Below, piece after piece: positions 45,501 to 56,979 of a stretch of 64,000 nucleotides of DNA. The stretch is from Tilletia caries. Taxonomy: Eukaryota > Basidiomycota > Exobasidiomycetes > Tilletiales > Tilletiaceae. The stretch is taken from NCBI GenBank assembly GCA_032718865.1, contig JALUTQ010000003.1:1890001-1954000 (forward strand), given 5' to 3'. How positions within the stretch are numbered: the stretch's first letter is position 1; each line of letters begins with the position of its first letter. Below the pieces are notes generated by a model, which saw only the letters and a program-made list of their open reading frames with translations, did no database searches and had not been told where the DNA came from. A program made the position numbers and the translations under genes.

Positions 45501-45716
45501 ACTGACTCCCTCTCTCTGACCGTCTGTGCTTGCAGCTACGCTGATGCGCTCGTCGGACCCTTCGCAGGAGTTTGCGCATATGGGCGGCAAGGCAATGACG
45601 ATTGAATGTATGTTGGGAATGACCTTCTTCTTTTTCTCAGGGCTATGGTGCTGACTGATGAATCCACTTCCACCCCAACAGTCTTCATCGACAACCCATC
45701 GCTCTTTGCGGTCTAA
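40718..45716 (+). CDS. LIM-C1-RhoGAP protein (Rga type)
   Basis: Four exons: 40718-43072, 43162-45451, 45536-45607, 45682-45716; 1583 residues. Two LIM zinc fingers lie at residues about 18-150 (CGGCGLEI...CAGC and CQVCRLPI...CMDC). A long Ser/Ala/Gln-rich disordered region follows, then coiled helices around exon 2 start (FELEVNARYEAEVEMASLKR), a poly-Gly and poly-Gln stretch, a C1-type zinc module (HLFQPFNILRPIRCFACQK...CHSKCL), and the RhoGAP domain at the end (GRDLIEQAA, GIYRKSG with the arginine finger, LKNYFRELPVPL, NRMSSRNLGVVFGPTL). Such proteins switch off Rho GTPases and control cell polarity. The start was chosen as the first ATG before LIM1. Confidence 0.9.
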
Positions 45717-46481
45717 GAGCTATACCCGGCGTCTTTAGGGAACGGGGTCACCCTCTTCTACGTTTCTTTATTTTCTGCAAACCAACGTCTCCCCCCCAAC
45801 GTCAAGAAACAGCCATCCCACTCATCTCCCACTACCGGGGCGTCTCCGAGCAGTCTATACATGCCCGTCCATGTCGGTATTCAAGAGTCACATCCCCTCA
45901 AGCGTCAAAAGTCACTCTTCAGTTCTTCAATCAGCGAAAATATCGAGGCATCCTTCATCATCCAGAAAAGAAAAAACATCAACACAGGCCGGGGGGATTT
46001 TCCCTTACAGCCCCTACATGCTCTTTCATTCATTTTCGTCCTATAGGTCAACTCTCCCCTTCATCTCTCCGTTTCCCCCCACTCTCTCTTTGAATCATTT
46101 GTGCTTAACTTTTTCTCGCGTCTTGAGCGGTCAATTTTGCTTCTCTTGGTCCCGACCGATACCTATTTGTAGCCTCTTCCCCCCCTCCCCCTGAGCCCCC
46201 TTTCCATTTCCGCCCTCTTTCCCCTTCGTGTTATCTTCTCGTTTGCTTGCCTTTCTTATATCTCCTTCTTTTTTGCCCTTTCGGTCTCCCCCTGTCTCGG
46301 CCTGACCTTATCAATCTGGACAATCCATCTTTCCTTCACATTCCTTCTCTGGTCTGTGCCGGTCGAATGCTGTTTTTCGGTGCCTCGAAACGGAGAAAGC
46401 TGGATGTTTCGTATGGGACAGGTATAAATTTGCATCCTAGAAGCTGGTGAGGAGGACTTGCGGCACTTCGCATGACTGGAG
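45717..46481. other. Convergent 3' region, pyrimidine-rich
   Basis: Lies between the RhoGAP stop and the stop of the UEV-like gene on the other strand. Very CT-rich (46050-46340); no gene seen. Confidence 0.45.
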
Positions 46482-47319
46482 TCATGTTCGATCCTCGTCC
46501 TCGTCCTCGAAGATCTCCCGTCGTAGGGCCGCCTCGTCCATCTTCCGGCTGAAGTGAATGCCTGCACCAGTCGAGATATCGCTCTGCGATCCATAGCTTG
46601 GGTACGAAGCCGCCTGTCCTCGCTCGTACAGAGCCGCTTCCGAGCTGGAGAGCGCGACGGCCTGATGGGCCAACTTGAGAAAGAGCGGTCGATCGTCGCG
46701 GTACATCCTCAGTACCTCTACATTGGCTGCGATGCGTTCGGAAGTGGCGTCCAAGATGCTTGGCTGGAAGATGGATTTGAGGTAGAGGAGCAGTTTGAGC
46801 ACGGTTGATGTGCGCGGGTCCCAGCCGGAGCTGAAGCGGAGGACGAGGGAGAGTCGACCGGTTGCGGGCTGGAACAAGGCCAAAGCAGAGGTCAACAATG
46901 CCAAAGGCCAATAATGAAAGGTTTGATCCCTATTTTCGCTTGCAGGCCAAAGAACTCACATCGAGCAGGGGGTGTAGTAAGGTAGGAGGGAAGTAAACTT
47001 GTGGAGCGAGTCTTTGAGATGTGGGTGGGAAGACGATATCGAATCTGAAGATGCCGCCTTGGAAAATGCCACTGCGGACGAAGACGACCCCGTGCCATGC
47101 TGCCATGAGGGAGTACAAAGATAGCAGAACGTCAGCGTTTCTGCCTCTTCGAATCAATCGAGGTTAATGCTCACTTCCAGGGTTAGACGTGTCTGGCTCG
47201 ATGTAGACGCCTTCTGGACATTGGCTTCTTAGCAAACTGAGTTGGAAGTCGATCTCGGCCACAGCGAGCGGACCCAGCGCTGGAGCCTTGGTTGCCTTTG
47301 TCGCTCGTCTGCCTGCCAT
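46482..47319 (-). CDS. AKTIP/FTS-like UEV protein (inactive E2 fold)
   Basis: Three exons on the minus strand: 47319-47175, 47099-46960, 46868-46482; 223 residues. The middle matches the E2 ubiquitin-conjugating fold of AKTIP/FTS: GVYIEPD, WHGVVFVRSGIFQGGIFRFD, FPPTSQRLAPQVYFPPTLLHPLLD. The following segment has PATGRLSLVLRF where active E2s have HPN and the catalytic Cys, so it is probably a variant without conjugating activity. Human FTS acts with Hook proteins on dynein cargo; fungal relatives have been linked to early-endosome transport. The C-terminus is acidic (FEDEDEDRT). Start MAGRRATKA is the first ATG of exon 1. Confidence 0.8.
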
Positions 47320-47624
47320 TTTTCTTCCTTTTCTTAACGTCGATGAGGGAAGTGAGAGGGGGCGAGGTATGGAAGTTAGCATGCCAGTAAATGTGTGGGA
47401 AGGGGCAACAGAGCGTGGGAAACTGAGCGTGACAGGTGGAGGAATCCGGGACCTCACAATTCCCGCACGGTCCCCCCCAAGGCTGGCAAGATTCTCCAGA
47501 CTTTAGTATGGGGTTATATCTGCCCCTTAGATCTTACGGCCGAGACGAATGTTGCAACATCGCTCGAATAAAATCTTTCAAAACTTCTTGAAATCTTCTC
47601 AAACTTCGCCTGGGTGTCCGTGTT
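47320..47624. other. Upstream region of UEV-like gene
   Basis: No gene seen; it probably holds the UEV promoter. Confidence 0.4.
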
Positions 47625-47626
47625 CT

Positions 47627-48198
47627 ACACTGCCAATCGTCCATGAAGAACTGGGGATAGTCCTCAGCACGACACGTGAGGATCATCCTCGACGATATCG
47701 TGCGATCATCCTACAACCCTCGTGGGATCCACGAGATCTGAGGAGATCCTCAGATAAATGAGCACCGCCTGCCATAATTTTTGTACAACTTTATTTATTT
47801 CTCAACACCAGGTCCTAATTGAGCGCGTCAGCCAGCATTTGAATGATCCCCATGCCCTGGATTCGTGTTTCCAAAATTATGTTACATTATATGTTTTTGA
47901 ACTGGAAATGGTCACTATGTGCTGCGGCGCTGGTGGTTTAGTGGTAGCACCGCTGGATTTCGAAAAAAAAGTCCCGGGTTCGAATCCGGGTGTGAGTACT
48001 TTTTATTTTTTCCCCTCATTTTTTCTCATTTTTTGGGATTTCTGAGGATGATCGTGGGCTTAACATCTCGTGCGACTCTCAACGATTGAGCCCAAAATGA
48101 TCGTGGGAAATCCTGGGTCGGGTAAGCCTCACTCAGCCTCACGATGATCCTGCGAGATCCTCGCGATGGGTGAGGATCCTCGCAGCCGACTGGCAGTG
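47627..48198. mobile_element. 572-bp MITE with TA target duplication
   Basis: The ends CACTGCCAATCG and (inverted) CACTGCCAGTCG match at 11 of 12 bases and are flanked by TA (47625-47626, 48199-48200). Subterminal regions hold repeated GAGGATCATCC-type motifs in both orientations. No coding capacity. The centre contains a tRNA-like sequence. Confidence 0.8.
47925..48000 (+). ncRNA. tRNA-like sequence with A and B boxes, degenerate
   Basis: TGGTTTAGTGG (A-box-like), a perfect B box GGTTCGAATCC inside a good T-arm (CCGGG/CCGGG complementary stems), and T runs 10-20 bp after the end look like a Pol III gene. The acceptor strands do not pair and the anticodon arm is replaced by an A run, so it is not a working tRNA. 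Confidence 0.5.
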
Positions 48199-48398
48199 TA
48201 AGCATCCATCGACGCTCTCGATTTCTCCCAGTTTTATTTATGAAGATAGCAATTTGCTGTTCACATGCCGTCCTTCCGCCGTTCGTTGCCCGTTTCTGTC
48301 TCTCTTCCACCTCCACTTTTCCCACGCCTTCGATAGCCGTAGTCAAAAGTCAAAACCCTCCGAGGAAGTTCACAGCCATAGTCGGGGCAGTAGCCGCT

Positions 48399-50846
48399 CG
48401 TATTTTGGTCGTGGAACGGGCCAGGAACCGTATTAAAAACCCAACCAGGATCTGGCTGGACACAGGACAGAATCTGTCCTTTTCAAGACAGCGGACAGCC
48501 ACCTTCCGTAGCAGCTGATATAGACTCCTCGCAGCCATGCCTTTCCCTGCCCTTACCTGGATGGCATCCAAAAACACACATAGTCATACAAGGTAAAGCA
48601 AAGCCTGAGTCGTTTAGGTAGCTATGAAGTCGCTCTGGATGCCGTTTGCGCGCGATTGGTGCTGATTCTGACAGTCAGCTGCCTTTCAAAGATCACTAAC
48701 TCTCCCCATTCCTCAACTCTGCCGTGACTCTGACCGTTCAATATCTTCTCCTGTCCATTTTTTCGAAGCTGACTGTCTCCAATCTATCGCAGGGATACTT
48801 GAAGAGGTACTGGGTCAATTTTTGAAGTCATTTGGATCATAGCTCCTCTCTCTGTGCACTGGCGACTGTTGAATGGCATGGTTATGCTCACATTTTCCAT
48901 CCCATCCATCTCGATTGCTCACCCTCTCTTCTTTCTGATCATCCCTTACTCTTCTTATTTGTCTATATAGTATAGTATATTGAAATGAAGCTTCTTTCCC
49001 TCCTCTAGCTGCCGTTCAGCACCTCTGTCGCCCTTGCGAGCACGTTGGGCTCTCCCAGACCCTTGCTGCCTGTTTCCTTTTCAGCTCGCATACCTGTGAA
49101 AAGGCACGTACGCTCTCAAAACTTCTCGTAAAGCACCATGGTATACTTACGTACCATTCCCGCCCTCTTTCGTCTCCTTGCAGGCTTTGGTTGCGCTTCA
49201 GCAACGTCAGATGTCCTCAAATCTGCTGATCAACGGTGAGTACACACTTCCTTGTTTTTTCACCGCTCACATCTTTTTAACACTCCCTATACAGCATTTC
49301 CTAGCTTCATATGGTACTCTGGTGCTCGTGAAACCTTTCTGGCGTTGATCTGACTCTTTAACGCTCCTACGCATATGCCAATCCTGTTTCTATCCTGTTC
49401 TTCTTAACACACATCATTTTGTCCCAACCACGCCCCATTCCCTGATCCAAATTTCAGTCTGAAAGGTTCTATGAGCTCGCAATGAGCATACCTTTCGAAC
49501 GCATACACTTTTGTTTTGAAGTTCGAGGTGTTGGAAACTCAGGTGCACTTGGTGTACCAAAAAGTGTCTAGGCATACACATCGTGTCATTGTCTGGAAAT
49601 TGTGAACTCCCATTCACGACCATCCAACTATTCAGAATTCAACACATAACAAAATGGTACCTATTTGCTTGCATCATCCCAGAGACCTTTCCTGCCAACT
49701 TTGAGAGTGTTCTGAGCAGTATTGACTCCTCAGGGTAAGAAAAACAGGTTCTCAGCGTTAACTGATTGTTGATCACATAGCCTACCTCAAACGCTGACGG
49801 TCACTCCTCTGCCGGGAAGCACCAGAGAAGGGTTCAAAGCCTACCGGCGCATCACTGATACCTACAGCTGTCCATGAAGCCATCTTTTTCGACTTTCTGA
49901 TTGAGAGTGTGGACTATTCTCGCATGTTAGCTTCAGGCGTGTTAAGAGAAGCAGCGACATTGTCGCGGGAATGCTTCCCGTGAGAAGGCCCTTAAGTTTG
50001 GACATGTATTCGAACGTCGCCTAAAGCTTTATCATACATCAGGTATTGCTGGATAGAACCTATGCCGTGTTTCATGGAGCTGCCCGAGTCCAGTATGGAG
50101 TATGGATGCATAAGGACGAGCATCATTATTAATTATTATGCATCGATTGACATATATCGAGCCATCCCACGCCGCAAAAGCATTCTTGCAGCTCTTGATT
50201 CCTCCCATAGTATTAAGGGGTAGTACAAGCATCTCCTACAGCTGTTCCGTTGTGTACTACTTAGCAAACTGATGTTCATTGCATGTGAAGGAAGGAAGCA
50301 GGTATAATAAAATTGGCATGCGTAAACAATTACTTCGAGCGTTCCCACGCTTGGAATGAATCTATAAGACTACAAACCACTTCTACAGTATGGAAGGATA
50401 TCAGAGAAGAGTTTCCAGGTGTATAGTTGTGCTTTGTTTTGTATGATGATGCCCATTGCGGTGTCAGGGAGCAGGCAGAGCTGTCGGGGAGGAAGGCTCT
50501 GTCAGCTGAGCTTTTCATCTCCTGAGTCACTGAGGGCCTTTAAAGGCTTAAAACCGGCGCACGTTGCTGTAGCAGTACAGTATCTTTCGATCCAGACCTT
50601 CTTAAATGGCCAAACATTGTAGTCGTTGATCTGGCTGCGAGCATTACAGCGGAAGGCGAACAGCTGGATACCATGATTTTGTGTGGCTAGGCATTGAGGA
50701 AGGCCACGTGCTAATGCTGAACAGCAGCAGGGCTCAGACATAGTGGAGCCACGTGGCTCTGCGGACGACAGATTCTGTCCTGAGTCCAGCCAGATCCTGG
50801 CTGGTTTTTTGATACGGTTCCTGGCCCGTTCCACGACCAAAATACG
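48399..50846. mobile_element. Segment bounded by 80-bp inverted repeats, 2.4 kb
   Basis: 48399-48478 and 50767-50846 are inverted copies, starting CGTATTTTGGTCGTGGAACG, with a few mismatches and one indel. This could be a TIR element, but no clear target duplication was found and no transposase is seen inside. A shorter motif (GTCAAAA.TCAAAACCCTCCG) flanks both arms in the same orientation on the outside of each arm. Confidence 0.5.
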
Positions 50847-51085
50847 TGCTCAGTCTACCCGCCATAGTCAAAACTCAAAACCCTCCGAGAATGTTGAAAG
50901 GTCTTCAACTTTTTGACGAACGCATTACGCAGCTACCAAGTACCAACTGCACAACTTACTCCAGCGTTCACTAACCTTCAACCCTGACCTGCCTACAACT
51001 TACAAGTCGTGCCAGTGGTAAGTTGCTTGAGATACACGCAAACATCTACCAGGTGAATGGTGATGGTGCCCCAAAAATCAAAATG

Positions 51086-51199
51086 CTACTGACTACTGAG
51101 TACTGACTACTGGTACTGACTACTGACTACTGACTACTGACTACTGACTACTGACTACTGACTACTGACTACTGACTACTGACTACTGACTACTGACTA
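51086..51199. repeat. 7-bp microsatellite (GACTACT)n
   Basis: About fifteen copies of GACTACT, nearly perfect after 51118. Confidence 0.95.
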
Positions 51200-51587
51200 G
51201 AATTATTGAGGTCTGACTGTCTGAATGCTGATATTCCTACGTTCTTTTCTATTCCGATTTTATTCTTGCTGCTGGGTAGATGGTAGTCCGGGGTCCTGAT
51301 CAGCTTCATCGCTTCTATTTTAATATCCTACGTTCTACCGGACTTGGCCTTACAATATTGAGTATTGACCCATTGTCATGACTCATGTGCATTCATGCTG
51401 CATACTGCATGCATCATCGCGGGCAGCATTGCTTATGTTCTGACTTCTCAGAACCCTCTTGCAAGAACGAATGCACTCAGACACTGAGCGTCATTCTATC
51501 AGATGAATGAGATACTGATCTGCTCATCAGCTTATCTGCGCATGGGCTCATCCGCTCATCATATACGTCATGCGTGACAACTCACGG

Positions 51588-51990
51588 CGGAGAGCTCGAA
51601 GGGTAGCGAAGCTACCCTGAGAGCGAGGCGCGGTAAGCGGCAGTCCATATTGATTCATCAACTTTGGCCTGTGAACACCGATCAGGTACGCATCACACAT
51701 TTTACATTACAGCTTTGGCCTTTGGGGAGATCTATCTGCTCATCATCTATGTTGTGTGGAAAATCATGGCGGAGAGCTCGAAGGGTAGCGAAGCTACCCT
51801 GAGAGCGAGGCGCGATAGGCGTCAGTCCATATTGATTTATCAACTGTGGCCTGTGGGCACCGATCATTACGCAATACACATGTTCCGTTTCACCTTTGGG
51901 GAGTTCTATCTGCTCACCATATATGCTGTGTGGAAAATCATGGCGGAGAGCTCGAAGGGTAGCGAAGCTACCCTGAGAGCGAGGCGCGGA
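51588..51990. repeat. Tandem repeat, about 177-bp unit, with hairpin core
   Basis: Two full spacings and a partial copy. Each unit contains GGCGGAGAGCTCGAAGG and the hairpin GGGTAGCGAAGCTACCC (51601-51617, 51783-51799, 51957-51973), then GAGAGCGAGGCGCG. The text between hairpins is also conserved (TATCTGCTCA, TGTGTGGAAAATCATGG). Confidence 0.9.
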
Positions 51991-52717
51991 GGGCGTCTAT
52001 GTCATTTGGATGATTGACTGTGCTAAGTGCTTCTGGACCATTGTTTGGGTATGCTATCCACGTCTGACAGGTCACAGCATTGAGCACGTCTTTTCCGAAT
52101 TCGAGTCTAAGATATTCAGACCAAGCATTAAGCAACATCAGTCCTCAAGGCATGCAGTCTCTTGCTACTTTTCATCTCCCGTTCATGTTCTAATTTCTAT
52201 AAACTCATGGCCTCAAAAAGTCTGGGGAACACTCTGGCTTAAAAGCCAGGCCGGTGGGATATTACCAACGTCCTCGAATCTCTACTCGTGCTAGATCGCT
52301 ACACGTAGTAGAGCAGGTTCCGTTTCCAAATACATCGAAAGATGCATCATGTCTGTGTGGACTCATTTGAGTCTAGCCGGTCAAGTGGTTCACCAAACCC
52401 TGATCAAAGACCTTGTATCAGAAAGGTCATCGCTGCCCGCCATCCCTCCAAACTCATGACCGCAGGGAGTAGAAGCAAAGCGCAGAGGCGCAGCAACGAT
52501 GACCAACATGAACGATCCAAGGGAGTGAGAACAGTGTAAAGCCAACTCTGAATGCCAACAGACATTGATTCATCGTAACAGGACAGAATGCAGAACAGGA
52601 TTGAGAACAAGAGAGAACAGAGCGATGCTGACGATGATGACAAGAGAACAGAGAGATGCTGACGATGGTAACAGGAAGCAGGAACAAGAGCAGCAGAGAA
52701 ACTAGAATGGACAACCG

Positions 52718-53983
52718 TTATCCTCCCAGCTGTTGTTGCAATGGAGCAATGCCAGCGATGGGATCTCGCAGGTATACCCGAAAGGAGTCCGACGCCCAAC
52801 CACCCAACAGTTTGATTTGATCAACCGTAGCTCCTTGATGCCAGTAGTGTGTTGCACCTCCAATCCGGAAGGAGTGTCCGGAAAAGGTTGGTCGTCGAGC
52901 TCTGAGGAGCGCGTCAGAGAATACCTCCAGCATCTTGCCTTTGGTGAGGGGAACGAGACGGAAACCTGAACCAGCCGAAACCTTGTACGAGAAGAGTGGT
53001 GTTGAGTCGAGATCGGCAGTGGTCGAAGAGTTGAGGTGAAGATGCCACTGGAGGGCGTGAAGGGGATCGAGTTCGTCGTCTCGGGAGGAAATGATCTTCG
53101 CCATACCATCGGTGCCGGTGGTCTTGGTCCAAGGTAGATCGATTTGCAGAGCCTCCAGATCTTGACCAACAGAACGAGCTTGACCGACGTGCGATCGACA
53201 AACGTGTCTCGCAGGATTGAAGACGAGAGGGGAAGGACACGTAAGTTCGCCGAGTCGGCAAACTGCCCAGAAGGCACAGAGAGAGCAAGCCCAGACAGCC
53301 GCATGTAGTGGATTTGTTGAAGGTTGAAGGAAGAGTCGAACCGCAGAAAGATCGATGACTTGGATCGGAGGACGGAGAGCAGTTTTGCTCGGGGCGCATT
53401 TTGCTACTCCTTGAAGAGCCCGATCCACGAGGCCAAAGCGAGTCCAAGGCAAGGCCCACATCTCATGCCAAGCTTTGAGAGCTGACAAGTGATTCCGGAC
53501 CGTTCTGTCCGATTTGGAGCCGTATGCCGACGAAACGAAAGCGAGAAGGAGGCCTTGAGTAATCGGGAAGATGTCTTGTATCAGAAGACCAGCTGAGAAG
53601 CAGAACTTGAGGAAGACGCCAATGGCGGAACCGTAGTTTGCCCGAGTCGAAGGCTCGAGAGAGGCGTGTAGAGCAGAGCGAACTTGATTGTGTACGACCG
53701 AGGCAGGGAAGAGTTTACCAGACGCGAGTGTGAGAGGAGCGGCCGCTGTTAGGCCCGGCCTCCAAGAGAGCAGACGTTCGTGAGTCGCAACGGTCGGGAA
53801 CAGATCTTGTCGTAAAGCTTCTTCGGAAGCTGGGAAGGCTGTCGTGCCTTTGGGAGGCGGGAATGCCGACGGAAACGAGGAGTTCAGATCTTGCCTCCCC
53901 CCGAAGGCGCTGAACTCGAGCTTCTTGTTGGCATTGAGCCGCCGGTTCTCTTTGAGAACGTAGTCAATTGACCCGTACCTCAT
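52718..53983 (-). CDS. DIRS-type tyrosine recombinase, full length
   Basis: A complete 421-residue frame. The N-terminal SAM-like part includes SLEPSTRANYGSAIGVFLKF and HLSALKAWHEM. The catalytic part has CRLGELTCP (Arg), PWTKTTG (Lys), GHSFRIGGATHYW (His-x-x-Arg), GGWASDSFRVYLRDP (Trp and Tyr). All catalytic positions are present, unlike the damaged polymerase before it. Its start overlaps the end of the RNase H frame by 20 nt, which suggests translation coupling or termination-reinitiation. Confidence 0.9.
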   Translation of the reverse strand: MRYGSIDYVLKENRRLNANKKLEFSAFGGRQDLNSSFPSAFPPPKGTTAFPASEEALRQDLFPTVATHERLLSWRPGLTAAAPLTLASGKLFPASVVHNQVRSALHASLEPSTRANYGSAIGVFLKFCFSAGLLIQDIFPITQGLLLAFVSSAYGSKSDRTVRNHLSALKAWHEMWALPWTRFGLVDRALQGVAKCAPSKTALRPPIQVIDLSAVRLFLQPSTNPLHAAVWACSLCAFWAVCRLGELTCPSPLVFNPARHVCRSHVGQARSVGQDLEALQIDLPWTKTTGTDGMAKIISSRDDELDPLHALQWHLHLNSSTTADLDSTPLFSYKVSAGSGFRLVPLTKGKMLEVFSDALLRARRPTFSGHSFRIGGATHYWHQGATVDQIKLLGGWASDSFRVYLRDPIAGIAPLQQQLGG

Positions 53984-55861
53984 CGAGAAAGACAGAGATT
54001 GACGGGGGGATGTCCGGGACCTTCAGTTGAGGACCGGGCAGAACTTCTCCACGAGAGGGAGCATCGGCAGGGTTCAGAGCCGATTCGACATAGTCGATCT
54101 TGACGTGGAGCCTGTGCTCCATCTCGAGCTGGACCACTCTCTTCAGCACCGAGTTGATGTGCGCTGAATGAGAGAATCCCTTCTTGTACGAGCCGATGAC
54201 ACCCTGGTTGTCAGACCAGAAGGTGACGACCTTCTTGGCCGCGCCGTACGCCACAGCCGCACGCAGACCCAGCTCCAGAGCTACCGCTTCTCCCCAGTTG
54301 ATGCCCCGGTTCTCAGCATCCCAACCGGGCAACCACTTCCAAGCAGCCCATCGTTCACCGACAACGATGCCAATCCCCCATTCAGTTGATGCGTCTACAT
54401 AGACCACATCTCCGAACTGACTCTCCGAGACCTTGAAGGACCTGACGAAGGGAGTGGCTGACAGAGCCGTTATCCACTGCGCCATGTCATGTCGCACTTG
54501 GACCGGAACGTAGTGCTTCTTGAGAGGCAACGAGGGATCGAAGAGCGCAGACATCTTGAACAGTTCCGCAAGGTAGGGGCAGAGGTCTCTCGCAACGATT
54601 GAGACATGCAGCAGCGAACCGACGAGCTCTTCGACTTCCTTCAGCGATCGAGGAGTCGATTCCTGAAAGCCCTTTGCTTTGTCGACGTACTTGTCCTTCT
54701 TGTTCCGAGGCAAGATCATCCTAAGATTGTCGAGGTCCCAGTCCCAGCCGATATAACGAGGCAGCTTTGAGAAGTCCGTAGTCTTCTCCGGGTTCCAAGG
54801 GAACCGAAGATCTTGAACCGCCTCCATGACTTGATCAATGGACAAGGCTGGGTCAAGACGGAACAAGAAGAAGCCGTCCACCCACTTGGACAACTCCAGT
54901 TTCCCTGACAACCTGACTTTCAGGATTGCCTTCAGAGCATCCGCAACCGTTCCCCAAACTCCGGTGGCGGAGGCAAGGCCGAAGCCCATGAAGAGATCCA
55001 GATAAAACTGGTCTGGACCAAACTTGATGACCGTCCCGGGAAGTTGGTCAAATCGGCAAGGCAGGCTCTGAATGCCTCCTTGGCGTCAGCAGTAGCAGCG
55101 TCGAGATAGGAGTACCGAGACTTGAGATCCCGAATCTGTTGTTGAACGATCCGTACCCCGTCCCATTCTGTCAGGAAATGGTTGGAGTCGATGTACGAGT
55201 TGATACTCGGGTACGAATCGTCGTATGGGAACGAGAAGTTTTGAAGAGGACGCAGATCACCATTCGGTTTGACAAGGAACTTGAGTGGCGAGGTTTGGAA
55301 AGGGCTGTGGAGGATGCTCTCTATCTCCAGCTGTGAGAAGGGCCCGGCCCACCTAGCCTTCGAAGTTTCCTTGACCATGATTTTGTCAAGTGCAGCAGGA
55401 TTTTGGCGAACAGAGAAGTGATTGTCAGGGGTTTGAGTCTTGCGGATTGGTGGGATGCCGAAACCAAATCCTTCTCGCATGTGACCGGCGAGATTGGGGA
55501 AAGCATGAATGAGGTCGAGCTCTTTGAGAGCCTTCTCGAAGGCATCAGGGTTGAAGGGCCGATCCTCAGGCGCTCTGTCCGGGAACAGTCGAGCCCACAA
55601 GGCTGCACTGTTGTGCACCGTGGTTGGTAGCTCCGCAGAGACTGCACTGGTGTGGGAAGCAGCGCTGGTTACCGCAAGAGGTGCGGTTCCATCGCATGCA
55701 GAGAGCTGCTCCGTCCGAGACGCGAACGAGATGACCGGCTTCGTTTCGGGAAGCAAAGGGAGCAGACTTTCCGGTTGGTGGAGACTTGCACTCTTTGAAA
55801 TTGTGTGGAATGGTGGTCTTTCCGCAGATGACACATGCTCCCGGGGCGGCCTGGGTACCAC
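53964..55861 (-). pseudogene. DIRS-type reverse transcriptase-RNase H, broken
   Basis: The first frame (55861 to about 55038) holds the fingers region (FQTSPLKFLVKPNGDLRPLQNF) and DAKEAFRAC. The second frame (from about 55038 to 53964) continues with FYLDLFMGFGLASATG, the catalytic box as KWVDGFF, and RNase H: VYVDASTEWGIG, GEAVALELGLRAA, WSDNQGV and NPADAPSRG, with all four acidic residues. One base is missing in CCCGGGA near 55038. In the catalytic box the second Asp is Gly. Both changes would stop polymerase activity. The frame of the first part overlaps the gag end. Confidence 0.85.
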
Positions 55862-56272
55862 CTCGGGAGCCAGTCTGAAAGGGCTGCTGTTGCTTGGCCG
55901 CCTTCTTACGAGACGAGGATCCTTGGCCCTGACCTTGCTGTTGCTGCTGCTGCTGAACCGGTTGCTGCTGCTGCTGAGCGAAGGGCTGGGACTGGTATTG
56001 GAAAGCCAAGTGCTGTGGCTGCTGAACTTGTCCAGATGGGAAGTAAGCAGTTGAGCCGGACAGCTGCGAACCTTGCCGCTCAGACAGAACCGTGTCCCAG
56101 ATGGCTGGTTGCCACAGAGAAGGGTTGATCGTGACAGACCTGGTCGTGCGGGGCGTGACCAGAGCGTTACCCAGACTTCTCCACAGTTTCTTTTTTAAAT
56201 TTTGATCGTATGTTTTGATGTAACTACATAATGAAAAAACCTCTTTCCACTACCGTCTACCTGTCGATCCAC

Positions 56273-56305
56273 GGGCGGCGGGGGGGCTTCGCCCCCCCGC
56301 CGCCC
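56273..56305. repeat. Perfect GC hairpin, 15-bp stem, TTC loop
   Basis: GGGCGGCGGGGGGGC, loop TTC, then its exact complement. It lies in otherwise AT-rich DNA. Confidence 0.95.
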
Positions 56306-56591
56306 CACTGACAGAAAAAGCGTCCAAATTCCAATGCACAAAGCGTGTAGTAAATAGTCATTTACATAGTCGTTTGTTGGGGGTCATTCCCACTTTCCTC
56401 CCCCCTCAAGCAAACTTTTCTTCGTCCTTATGAGCAGGCTACAGGGTGATACATAGACTGGAATAGTGACCTGGTTTGGAACCAGAGTCTTCCCCAGAAT
56501 TTCTGTGACTCCCGCAGGTGGAGTTTGTAGTTTTGATAGATGAATCAAATATTGAAATATTTAAATATTGGAATAGAATGATCAATGAATA

Positions 56592-56979
56592 GAGCAGTTT
56601 GCATATTGCTTCGAGCGAATTAACTAATTTTGCGGGCAAAACGCGAGGAGACACAAAAAGTCTGTGAGGGTCTCAAACTCTCAAGTACCATGACCGGCAG
56701 CAGCCAGCACTCACCACGTCGAAGGCACAGATTCACATCATACCTCAGGCATCAGTGGCTGCACTCTGTCGTTGTGCCGGTCGGGCACGGGCGAGGTCTT
56801 GCTGTGGGCTTGGCTCCGCGAGGTGAGAGGTCCTGTCGCGCAGGATTTGTGGGCGAGGCCATCGTGAAAGTGGTCCAAGAGACGCTGTGAGACTCTGAAG
56901 TCACGATAATAACCATGAAACTCAGGTTGGCGGGCGTAAAATATATATTTCCGATTCCGAAGCAATATGCAAACTGCTC
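56592..56979. mobile_element. MITE copy 2 of the GAGCAG family, 388 bp
   Basis: Same terminal repeats as 10310-10691 (GAGCAGTTTGCATATTGCTTCG), opposite orientation, TA at both sides (56590-56591, 56980-56981). Internal sequence is similar with small differences. Confidence 0.92.

Larger units (their letters stand above)
50847..52717. other. Repeat-rich stretch without genes
   Basis: Contains a 7-bp microsatellite, a 177-bp tandem repeat array (both annotated) and short imperfect repeats around GATGCTGACGATG at 52620-52680. No coding sequence is supported. Confidence 0.5.

Noticed and set aside
49137..49232. Small secreted protein starting MVYLRTIPALFRLL
   Set aside because: The spliced frame stops three residues into the next exon.
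51086..51199. Telomere-like or CRISPR-like array
   Set aside because: A pure 7-bp microsatellite without spacers; not a telomere repeat at a chromosome end.
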